Source of the DNA: Paramacrobiotus richtersi
Lineage: Eukaryota > Tardigrada > Eutardigrada > Parachela > Macrobiotidae
Assembly (NCBI GenBank): GCA_034698045.1
Contig: JAQGAU010000485.1
Coordinates: 1 to 27,272, forward strand
Length of the DNA stretch: 27,272 nt
Reading direction: 5' to 3'
The position numbers and the translations under genes are program-made. The notes beneath the pieces are model-generated. The model saw only the letters and a program-made list of their open reading frames with translations, did not search any database and was not told where the DNA came from. Shown here in pieces: positions 18,529 through 27,272 of the stretch. The first letter of the stretch is position 1, and every line of letters starts with the position of its first letter.

Positions 18529-20691
18529 CTACTGGATTACAAACTTACCCCAAACATCCTCAAAAACATCTCCACAAGTGTGCTTAAACCCCTGTTTTTC
18601 AACTTTGGTCGTACACAATATCCGCTTATTGTACGGGGTCATCAGCACTTTCCACATAAGTCCTTTGTACATGGCGTGCGGAGTTTTATATTCTCCACCA
18701 TTTACAAGCTCGTCATACGTGACTTTAGGGATGTAGATCCGTTCCCGCTCCGTCAGGGGAGCGTAATCTTTGTTACTCGTTCCACCCGGGATATTCTTGG
18801 GCAGAAATGAAAAGTCGATCACAGCTTTGGAAGCTGGAACACGAAGACGGTTAAAGAATGCGTCGAGTGCATACAGCAAACTGCCCCGAGCGGTACTTAC
18901 TTTTCGGAGTCTTTAGAGATTTGAATACTTTCGGCTGCTTAGGAAAGCCATCAATGCGACGTCTAAATTCTAAAATCAAATACATTTTATGTTACAAACC
19001 GAGCGAAAACGAACATTATTTTGTTTAGTCACGAAATCGGGAGTATCCACAAGCCATGCTTTAAGGATAAAATTGAACAACCACGACCAAAATATGAGAT
19101 ACCAGATGACTGGGTCATCTACCTGGATCTTCGACTCCAGTTTGTGAGCTGAGCCCAACATCGCCCGCCGATTCTTCTCCATTATCGGCTGTCATTTCCG
19201 GGGCATCTATACGCAAAAACCAACTGTTGCGTAGGGTTAGACTCGTGGTAGAAACAACCATACCGTTTAAATCAGAAGCATCACCCGCCTCGCTGTCGTT
19301 TGCCAATGGCAGGTCCTCCTCGGTACCTATTTTTAAAGCGTGTCACTAACAACGGATTGTAAGACGAACAACGCACTACAGCTCCATTAAGCCCCAGTCA
19401 CCAGCAACATTAGAAAAAATTTGTTTACACATTATTCAGATAATGCAAACAGCAGGACTGTCAAAATAAGTGAAGATCGTGACAGACAACGTACAAGGAA
19501 TGTTAAGGGATTCAGTTATGTCTTACCACGTGGATCATGCAGTCCTGCTGAATTCACCGCGGCCAAATAACCGGCAGCTTCCTCAGACGGAAGATGGTGT
19601 TGCCGGGGAATCCAGTAAAAACATGGGAGTCAAATCGATAAACCTGTGATCTCGAGTTGCATTTTCCTTCGGAGCCCTACTGTTTCCCGTTGATAAATGC
19701 TTGGTGCTGAAATGCAAAATGTCGGAAGTGGTCGAAGTGAGCGAAAAACCGAAGAAAACTCTGCATTTCCGGTACTCGTTTACTCGTTTAAGATCTACTG
19801 TTTTCAAGGACAAACTTTGTGTATTACTTCTACAATTTATTCAGAACTACTTGTTACTTTTTGAATACCATTTTACTGTATAATTATTATAATATATATT
19901 GAATCTATGTATTGATATTCAAAGTTCGAATTCTTTTTTATCGGGCCGTTAACGCTAGCTTATTCAATTTCGCATGTATACTGCAAACCAGGTATCGGAC
20001 GAAAACAATCAGAATCTGTCGCTGTGTCTCTGTAGCAGTATAAAAACGTTCCATAATCTCACCTAGACCTAGTAGATCTCTTCGGCACAAAAGAGTGAAA
20101 AGACTCAAGTGTGGCAGGGATTGTCCCGGTCGTTTTGACTCTTTTGGGTTCAGGCTCCGTCCACGTTACATCCTTTCCAGCGTTCTCCTCCGCCTCTCTA
20201 TCCCAATCGTCGGTCTCTTTTGCCAGCTCCTCTCCTTCCTCGGCGATTTCTTCATCTTCATGTAGAACTCCCGTGTATTCCAGCAACTTCATCAGATCAT
20301 CTTCGTCAGCCAAGAATCTCCGTCCGATGATGGTTTTGACATAACTGGAGCTTAGCAGCGTATCGCCAACAAAAACAGACGGCACAAGTCGGTTTGTTTT
20401 GTTCTCACCAGTCCCTCCTTCCCGGCAGATGCGGATGCTTCTGGCCATTCGTGGAACAGTGCCTCGGAGATCAACCTGGAAGAAGACGACCGTTTCTGCG
20501 GAGTGATCGATGGCTTTGCGCCATGATGAAGGGCCCGTTTCGCAATCCACGCCGACCACTTTGATTAGCTCTTTGTATGCCATACAGGCGGGTGTTGGCT
20601 GACTGAATCGGACGGATGATCTGAGCGTTGGCGTCGTGCGGGATGCTGGAGAGATCGCTGCTGTCGTAGACGGGATTCGCTGTCGTTTCAT
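18529..20691 (-). CDS. Six-exon gene with acidic middle and BEN-like C-terminus; one-base frame break in exon 2
   Basis: On the minus strand the exons are 20691-20063, 19706-19527, 19326-19264, 19206-19123, 18969-18901 and 18833-18529. Every junction from exon 2 onward is phase 1 with good GT and AG signals, which strongly supports one gene. The first exon gives a basic N-terminus (MKRQRIP), a folded-looking region with TVVFFQVDLRGTVPRMARSI, and a long acidic run. The last exon has ERERIYIPKVTYDELV, then YKGLMWKVLM, then DVFEDVWGKFV, a spacing that resembles a BEN domain; this is by eye only. Exon 2 changes frame near 19580: DSPATPSS runs into a stop, while the next frame continues as SEEAAGYLAAVNSAG. 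One base too many explains this, as a mutation or a sequence error. About 442 residues would be expected otherwise. A nuclear DNA-binding role is possible. Confidence 0.6.
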
Positions 20692-21245
20692 CGTCACGGT
20701 TTTTGCATAAAGCACGCCAACAAGTCAGTTTAACAGATAGTTAAACAAGTACAGCTTGACAGTATAACTGTAGGCTTTTTTACAAGCAGTGGGAGAATTA
20801 ATAATTAGAATTCCTAATCTGTAACCATAAATATTAAACTATAATATTATTTAGGACTTCGCAAAAATTCGAATATCCGTTAATTTTTACAGAAAAATGT
20901 TGATTCGGTTGTTAGCAGTAGGTAGCCTTGGGCGGCTGCCATAGACGGCCTGAGCGATCACTGCTGCGACAGGGCTACCTTTGAATTTCGCAACGACGGG
21001 TGCATTGTTAATTTGTTTTCGCTATTTCAGTATTTCTGTTTGTTTGTTTTCACTTGTCAGTTTCCAGCTGACTTCACATCCGGTGGCGGGCTCTGTTGTC
21101 TGTTAATATTATCATTATCGTGTCGTTTCTTCAGTTCCGTGAATATTTCAGAAAACCAAGCGGCGTCAATAATATCATTTACATTTATTCCTTCAGAGTT
21201 CTGAGAAAAAATTGTTAGTTGCTTACTACCGAGCGACAGCAGAAA
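20692..21245. other. Divergent intergenic region with a small inverted repeat
   Basis: This lies between the starts of the BEN-like gene (minus) and the membrane-protein gene (plus), so it probably holds both promoters. An inverted repeat, AGGTAGCC at 20920-20927 with GGCTACCT at 20973-20980, encloses a GC-rich loop of about 45 bases in otherwise A/T-rich sequence. No other gene is visible. Confidence 0.4.
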
Positions 21246-21718
21246 ATGGAAAACACTGGTTGCATTTGCACTTGTCCCACGAACACCAGCCTTCCCGACG
21301 TGGAAACGGATCTGGACACGTATACTTTCCTCCAGTCTGGCTGGTTTACCACATCGATAACCTTTGTAGGAATTATTCTTGTGGTGTTCTTTTGTGTTTG
21401 TTGCGCTTATTGTTGCTTCAACGGGAAAAAAGGGGTAATTTTCAGTTCTTGTCACTGTTTAATTTTAGTACATTTAATTTACCGAAAATAATAAAAACGA
21501 TTTATTATTCGCAGAGAAATTATGCCGTTAAAGAATGTGACAGAGAGGGCGGAAAGGTGCTTTATCAGAAGGCGCCCCTTCTACCGGATGCAGCGGATGA
21601 GTCGGATCATCTTCCTAAAATGCGACCCGATGATGCCCCTGTCCGTGGAGACGAGCTGGAAAGCGTTTCGATAATCAGCAACGAAAGTAGGTATCTAAAG
21701 CTGCATCTGCTGTTATAA
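21246..21718 (+). CDS. Small single-pass membrane protein with a cysteine-rich inner edge
   Basis: Two exons, 21246-21434 and 21515-21718, join in phase 0 and give about 130 residues. A short N-terminal part with a CICTC motif (residues 6-10) precedes one hydrophobic segment (about 33-57). That segment ends in a cysteine cluster (C50, C52, C53, C56, C57) followed by FNGKKG. Such a cluster next to a membrane is a typical S-acylation site. The C-terminal half is charged and acidic, with KAPLLPD and RGDELESVSIIS. No cleavable signal peptide is evident, so it may be a type III single-pass protein. I do not recognise the family; the layout recalls small Cys-rich adaptor-type membrane proteins. The last coding bases contain AGGTATCT, so a further 3' exon cannot be excluded. 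The start is the first ATG before the CICTC motif. Confidence 0.6.
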
Positions 21719-22091
21719 AAGATTTTCAACTGCGCGTCTTAGTGCAAATTTCCACGTGCCACGGTAGGATGTTTTAGTTTTAGAGCGAATATTATTGATT
21801 AATTTTGACGTTTTAATATGCCATGCCGGCCCATGCGTGCCTGGAAATTACATAATCTGGCTGACCACCTTGAGACGGCACTTGTCGTGGGTTTCAGTAG
21901 GTAATCTCCCGGTTCATTTCGACGTGAATTTCGCTGTTCGATGCCTCGATGCATCGACGAGTGCATCGACACGATTCGACAACAACATAGATTTTGGTCT
22001 AAACTGAATCGCGAAGGGTCGGAATGAAATTCGAGGACTCTAGTTTTACGTAGTAATTGAGAAAGTCGAACGCTCTTTTAATTCTGAACAA
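21719..22091. other. Intergenic spacer
   Basis: No gene is seen. It contains the perfect palindrome TCGATGCATCGA (21946-21957) inside a run rich in CGA and GCATCGAC repeats. This is probably the upstream region of the FLYWCH gene. Confidence 0.4.
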
Positions 22092-23433
22092 ATGTCATCC
22101 GTTCCGTTGTTTTCCAAATCCAACCGTGGTGGCGATGTGCTCATCCATGAAGGCTACGAATATCTGCGCGATGGCAAGAATAATGAGATGCATTGGCGCT
22201 GTCGAAAATACGGGTGCATGGTTCGTCTCAAGTTGCATGAGGATGTGGCTACACTAACGCGCCACCACTCCCATGCGCCCAATGAGCAGGCGGCCCTGGA
22301 TAAGGCGGCGAGGATTGTTGAAGTGCGCGAGAAGGCTCGCGCCAAACTGCAGCGTCTGAAGCAGAAACTGCAGGATGATCCCACTCCGGAACGTGAATTC
22401 GAATCCCCCGAGTTGCACCAATCGAGCCAGTTACTCCCGACACCACCACGAAAATACCAGTCGAGCACGCGTACGATTTGCGATTCTTGTTTGTTTTTCT
22501 ATATATTTTCCTAATTTTTGTAATTTCATTTAGATTAGAAAACATTTACGCTGCGGTAGTTAGCTAGTGATATCATAGGGCTAGGCGTGCATTGCTCCCG
22601 CCTTGGAGAGCGGGAAAGCGGAAACGAGACCACCGTCTGCAAACAATGTTCAGTGTACTTCTAGTCTTCTACAGGAATTTCTACGAAACCGAAATTCGCA
22701 GTTTAAAATGTATCGTTTTTTATTACGTTAATTTTGCAGCTTATTAATGGTTATCGATAAAATGAATTTGCTTTTTATAGCGTCCACTGCGCCACATAGG
22801 ACACGCAAACCCGATGTGGACGCTTACGTATCTTTCACACGGACATATCCCAAACCGCCTCTTCCTCCCAATGAAATGCCATCCGCCGCTGTGTCATATG
22901 CTACATCAGACGATGCCGGACCTAGCGGCAGCCAATCGGCGGAAGAAAAATTCGGTATGTGAAACGTTTTTCTAAGTTGTACAGGTACTCGTACAGACGG
23001 TTGTCAGTCAGTGCGAATGTGATAAAATTATCTGATGTACTTCTATGAAAACGATTACATACGTTTTGGAGTTATTACATAAACTTTTGTTTTTTTACGC
23101 GTATTTTGCATGTGAGTGTTTGTTCATATGAGATCGCTGACTTCTGGTTTCTTATTGATTTACTACTTATTTTTTATATTGTATGTACAGTAAAATAATT
23201 TTAGAATTTATTTATTTATTACATATGTTTATAGGTCAAATTCTTATATTATTAATATCTGTATCTCGTACTATTATTTGCATTAATTTTTCTCAGGGCA
23301 TTACATCATAGCCATGTTGGAAACCCTCAATCCCAACCAGAAGAAGCGCTACATGCAGGCCATTAGGAAAACCATTGCCAGGCTGGACCTGGAAGGTATG
23401 GACGAGGACTCTGGTCTCCAGACACCGGAATAG
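22092..23433 (+). CDS. FLYWCH zinc-finger protein with a BESS-like C-terminus
   Basis: Exons 22092-22470, 22781-22954 and 23297-23433 join in phase 1 at both junctions and give about 229 residues. Residues about 7-62 form a FLYWCH finger: FSKSNRGGDVLIHEGYEYLR, then C37-x4-C42, then H59-x-H61. A basic, helical stretch follows (about 70-95, EVREKARAKLQRLKQKL), probably a coiled coil. After a proline-rich linker, the last exon has HYIIAMLETLNPNQKKRYM and a following helix, which has the look of a BESS motif, a protein-interaction helix pair seen in insect MADF regulators. FLYWCH domains bind DNA or proteins and also occur in Mutator-like transposases, but no transposase part is present. A nuclear regulator is likely. 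Intron 1 (310 nt) and intron 2 (342 nt) hold nothing notable apart from a small GC stem in intron 1. Confidence 0.75.
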
Positions 23434-23928
23434 GCCAACGACAAGAGACTCCTTTCTTTGAATCAGTTTAATACAGATTTATCTTTGCCGGCAACTGAAT
23501 TTCATCTCTGTATAGGTGTTGTTGATCTCTTCAGTTTTGTAATCTGATTTCGTTTCAGTTATACATATTATGCAAATTCTGTTATCAGAATATCATTTTC
23601 TGTCATTTCTGTTGTAACTTGTGGATTATTCTGTGATTCGTAGTTTTGTACTGTGCATATAATAATTATGACGTCCAGGTGTTTTTTTTATAAAATTAGA
23701 GCGTTTACGCGTTACAACACTCGTTTGCTCCATTGCTGGTCGTATTTTTTTAAATTTGCAACAAGATTTATGGTTAAACCCAAAAAAAACTCACAATTCT
23801 TCCGATATCCAGAGGAAAAAAAACTGCAATTTAATAAGAATCACCGGTAATCGAAGAAAGACTGTTCGACACGATACACACATAACAAAAGCTCGGGAAC
23901 TATATTATAAAATTTTTAATTAAAATTA
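23434..23928. other. Convergent intergenic spacer
   Basis: This lies between the 3' ends of the FLYWCH gene (plus) and the RBR ligase gene (minus). It is A/T-rich with several AATAAA-like strings on both strands. I see no gene, RNA or repeat in it. Confidence 0.5.
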
Positions 23929-26900
23929 TCATGGTTCATGGCCATTCACTGGGTTGGTCTGCCTCCGCAACGCCCCTCGCAACTGCACCTGCACATCGTC
24001 CTCGTCCAGCTGGAACCACAACTCCGGCTGAGGCAGTAAAACGTCCGCTATTTCATCCACAGCTCGCAGGACATTATGCTCGTCCATATCATCATCCTGT
24101 AAAAAGATTCGTTTTTCTCGTGCCGGTACTTGCTGTAAAAGTGTTTTCCTTACGGGTGGTGGAGGATCCTGATTGTCACCATGAGCGCTGCATTCGGGAA
24201 AATCGCGGAAATGCTTGTAAGGATGGTCCTTATCCAAAAGCCACAGACAGACATAACAAAAGTGACCACCACAGCGACAGCTGATGTGATTACAGCCCAG
24301 ATTTTTCTGTAGACAAAAGCAGATTTATATCAAAAAATATAAAAGAAATGTGCATAACAAATGCGGGAAAACAAATTAATAAAAACAAATTTGACTAACT
24401 AATTAATAATTATTGCGGGAAAACAAATTAATAGAAATAAGTCTGACTAACTAATTAATAAGTAATGCGGCAAAACAAATTAAAGAAATAAATTTCATTA
24501 ACTAATTAATAATTAATGCGTGAAAACAAGTTAATAAAAATAAATTTGATTAACTAATCAATAATTAATCCGGAAAAATAAATGAATAAAAATAAATTTA
24601 ATTAAGTAATTAATAATTAATGCGGGAAAAAAATTATTAAAAGTAAATTTGTTAAATAATTATTATTTAACGCGGGAAATTAGTAAAAAATAACGAAACC
24701 ATGTCGATAAAGGTCCAAGACAACAAGCACGATTCAAAATGGAATCGAACACAACCGAACACAAAAAGAACGCTTGCAGGAAACAAAATCTCACATAATA
24801 AACGCTGACCGGAACACCAGACCGAACGTGTAAGAATCGATTACCACAGTCTTACTTGCACAGGGATACCGCAGTTTGGACACCGTTTCATCCGCTCCTC
24901 AATCAACAGCTCACTGCGTGCAATCCCAACGGCGGTCAGCAGTCGATTCCGTAGATAATCTTTATCCGAGTCCGGATGTACCGACATCTCCGCCAGTTTT
25001 TCTTCCAACTCGGACACACCTGAACATTAACAAGGTACAACAGTAGTTGCACATATCGCTAGAGAATCGCGTCATACTGGGGATATGACACGGTGCGACG
25101 CCATGGGAACTCTTGCGACAGACCGCACAGAAGACGAATCCACACGGACACTGTGCAATATCCCCGTCGGAGTCTTTGATAACCGCCGCATTGCACTGCG
25201 GTCGCGGGCAGTAGACAATGTCGCCCATGCCGGTCAGCGCCATGTCCAGCTGCATCTTCTGGTAGCGTTCGACTTGATCAGGAGCCATTAAATGAGCCAC
25301 CTTTAAACATCAACAAATAAACGTGAAAATAATATTGGAACTAGCAGCCGGTGCAATTTCCAAAACCGAAAATCATTTTAAACCGAATAAAACTTACAAA
25401 AATAATTTTTAAAATTTTTCTTTAGTTTTTGGTATGATTTTTAAATTCGCGGACAATTTAATTTTTTAATTTATAAAATTATTATGACCGATTTCTAAAT
25501 ATGTACACATTTTTACACATTCGAAAAAACAATCTAAACCGAATAAAATGCAGAAATTCTGAATTTTAAAATTCTAGAAATTCTAAATTTGAAGAAATTC
25601 TAAATCTTTTAATTTAATTTAATTTTAAATTAAAGTTTTAAATGTACAGAATTTGTTTTTGAAATTCTTACAATTTATCACCCAATTCCAAATTTCTACA
25701 CATTTATGAAAGATATGCTGGTAAACTTCATCCTTACATCATTCGGATGAATTTCCTCATCGCATTCCAAACACCGAATCAATCTGGTCGATCCGCCCTC
25801 AAAAACCTGCGTTTCACACGTCCTTCTCAAGCACTCCTTACAGCACCGATGACCGCACGCTTTCAGCCTAACAAATCGCTTTCCCGTCTGATACTCCATG
25901 CAAACCGGACACTGGTGCGTTTCTCTCTCAAACAGCACGTCACCTCGCTGATTGTTGTATAAGACGAACGTCTCCACGAAAAGCTTGGCATCTTGAACCG
26001 CAATAACATTAGCACTGAATTCGGGAATGGTATCCGGAATTAGGACTAAAATCCGGTTGAGAGGGAAGATGTTTGGATCGTCCAAGATATTGCGAACGTA
26101 CTCGTAGACGGTGTAAATGACTGCTAAGCGGCCAGTCCGCTCCCAGAGAGTTGTGATATTGGTTTCCAATAAGGCCAGCTACAACTGCCAAGAATGTGTT
26201 TTCGTGACGGTGATTACAAATTGTTAGGAATCACGTCAGTAAGAAAAGATTTGGATGATCTATCTGAAAATAAATTTATTGGTTACATAAGCGTCTCACG
26301 AGGCGGGCGCCATGTAGCCCGAAGAAAGATGCTGACAAGTGTTCTAAAACGAATTTTCTAAAATTGTTTTAATTAGTAATTGAAAAACATCAGAAGCATA
26401 CCGTTTTCACTTCCATCCATGGACAAAGTATCTTGATTTCCGGAGGTGCATTGGAAGGATAGTTCTCCGGATAGGAAAACTGCACCTGAATGCTTGGCAA
26501 GTGATTCACAGAACAGGCGACGCTTTGATGGAATGTACCAAAAATGTGGTCTCGAATAATCTGTAAAAAGCAAACTATTAATGAAAAAAATTAGGAAGAA
26601 TTTTCACAATAACTTACGGAATCCCAGTACAAATGGTTAAGAAAGAGAGACATTCTGGTCCAGATTTCGTCATTTAGGATCTCCGACATGACTCACCATA
26701 CTTGCAGTATTGACATCGAAATCTCGTTGAATCGTTCGGATACGGTTGATCACATCGTTCGCCTGGTTTTTTGGCACTGAAAACACCAGGACTGGAAAAT
26801 CAGATGAAGGGAATATATTTAGAAAGCCAGATGAAGGGGTAGATTTGTGATATTCTTCTTCTGTTAGGAGAGACGCCAGACATTCTCGTTCCTGCTTTTG

Positions 26901-26969
26901 CAGTTCCAGATCGCTATCCCGAGCAGAGAGCTGGCGTTGGAAGGAACTGCTACCATGTGAAGTGTCCAT
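23929..26969 (-). CDS. RNF14-like RBR E3 ubiquitin ligase (RWD, RING1, IBR, RING2)
   Basis: Minus-strand exons 26969-26697, 26560-26402, 26178-25738, 25300-25078, 25019-24856 and 24306-23929 join in consistent phases and give about 545 residues. Residues about 25-180 form an RWD domain (QFSYPENYPSNAPPEIKIL, LWERTGRLAVIYTVYEYV). RING1 spans about 234-283 (CPVC, CGH, CLEC), and IBR about 311-362 (YCPRPQC, CPCGFVFCAVC). RING2 follows as CPNC then GCNHISCRCGGHFCYVCL. The second cysteine of GCNHISC, near residue 430, fits the catalytic cysteine that takes ubiquitin from E2 in RBR ligases. PYKHFRD after RING2 is shared with vertebrate RNF14. The family acts on stalled translation factors and DNA-protein crosslinks; that role here is inferred. 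The last exon contains a 57-nt in-frame GTAAGG...TTTACAG stretch that could be a further intron. Confidence 0.85.
24363..24680 (-). repeat. 52-bp tandem repeat in an intron of the RBR ligase gene
   Basis: Seven units begin near 24363, 24415, 24467, 24518, 24570, 24622 and 24672, a spacing of 50-52 bases. Each starts with a GCGGGAAAA-like core and continues with A/T-rich sequence including ACTAATTAATAATTA. The units have drifted by substitution but not in length. The array lies within the intron between the exon carrying the first RING2 cysteines and the last exon. Confidence 0.8.
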
Positions 26970-27272
26970 TTACAAGGAAATACACCAGCTGAAAGAAGTG
27001 AAGACAACATAAAAAAATGCGAAGACAGGTGAAACCACGATATTCCAAAAATAAAAAAGTAACACTGTAACAACACCATGCGAAAAATGAAGACGTAAAA
27101 AATTAATAAGATTACTCGCGTACGAACCTCCTGAAATTTGGCTCTAAAATTTTTAGAGACCGAGTTCTAAAATTCGCAAGCCATCCCTCCGTGGTTGGCG
27201 ACTGGTCGACACGGTTTTAGAGCTCCGCCCACGCTCTAAAAATAAAAGGAACAAGCTTGTTCCTTTTCTTTT
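26970..27272 (-). promoter_or_regulatory. Upstream region of the RBR ligase gene with paired TTTTAGAG/CTCTAAAA boxes
   Basis: Two inverted pairs of the same octamer are present: CTCTAAAA at 27142-27149 with TTTTAGAG at 27151-27158, and TTTTAGAG at 27215-27222 with CTCTAAAA at 27234-27241. The second pair encloses a GC-box-like CTCCGCCCACG. Placement just upstream of the ligase start, and at the window edge, fits a promoter, possibly shared with a divergent gene beyond the window. This is inference. Confidence 0.4.
27244..27267. repeat. Perfect 24-bp palindrome
   Basis: AAAAGGAACAAG is followed directly by its exact reverse complement CTTGTTCCTTTT, with no loop. It begins three bases after the last octamer box of the upstream region. 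Confidence 0.85.

Noticed and set aside
22092-22470. FLYWCH exon as part of a Mutator-like transposase
   Set aside because: The gene ends after 229 residues with a BESS-like tail, and no transposase core, terminal repeats or target duplication are visible.
22590-22625. GC-rich stem in FLYWCH intron 1 as a tRNA or snRNA
   Set aside because: Only a five-base CCCGC/GCGGG stem is present, without cloverleaf, A/B boxes or an Sm site.
27214-27224. GTTTTAGAGCT, like the start of a bacterial type II CRISPR repeat
   Set aside because: It occurs once, in animal DNA, with no spacers or further repeats. It is explained by the local TTTTAGAG/CTCTAAAA inverted boxes.

Overview
The window is animal nuclear DNA. 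Genes are split by short GT-AG introns (several of 57-70 nt) whose codon phases can be followed exon to exon. The protein families are metazoan: THAP, PR/SET, C2H2, FLYWCH with a BESS-like tail, BEN-like, and an RNF14-type RBR ligase. FLYWCH plus BESS together with the compact gene spacing suggest a small-genome ecdysozoan such as a tardigrade, crustacean or mite. The species cannot be fixed from the sequence alone.

Layout. Positions 1-895 hold two short intronless plus-strand reading frames that I do not recognise and that look unlike the rest of the window. Positions 925-1440 are an irregular AATAAA-rich minisatellite. Positions 1.7-17.5 kb are a head-to-tail array of four related zinc-finger genes plus one collapsed relic. 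Next come a short unknown plus-strand gene (about 17.97-18.42 kb), a convergent six-exon minus-strand gene with a BEN-like C-terminus (18.5-20.7 kb), a small single-pass membrane protein (21.2-21.7 kb), a FLYWCH/BESS gene (22.1-23.4 kb) and an RBR ubiquitin ligase on the minus strand (23.9-27.0 kb). The last 200 bases carry nested palindromes upstream of the ligase gene.

The array is the centre of interest. Its complete form (9592-13034) encodes, in order, a THAP domain, a zinc knuckle, a PR/SET domain, an acidic linker and eleven zinc fingers, over five exons with phases 1,1,1,0. This is a PRDM-type protein with a THAP DNA-binding module at its N-terminus, an arrangement I do not know as a described family. 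The copies differ in whether the THAP module is attached. Copy 1 has lost both 5' exons. Copy 2 has a one-base frameshift in the THAP exon. Copy 3 is intact. In copy 4 the THAP and knuckle exons are joined by what used to be an intron. A 222-bp stretch of the PR exon is identical by eye between copies 2 and 3, which points to gene conversion. Several fingers differ between copies at DNA-contact positions while others are fixed. A degraded fifth copy (13266-13815) joins its neighbour at a 13-bp microhomology.

All exon models were derived by eye from splice signals, phase agreement and comparison among the copies. No transcript evidence or database search was available.
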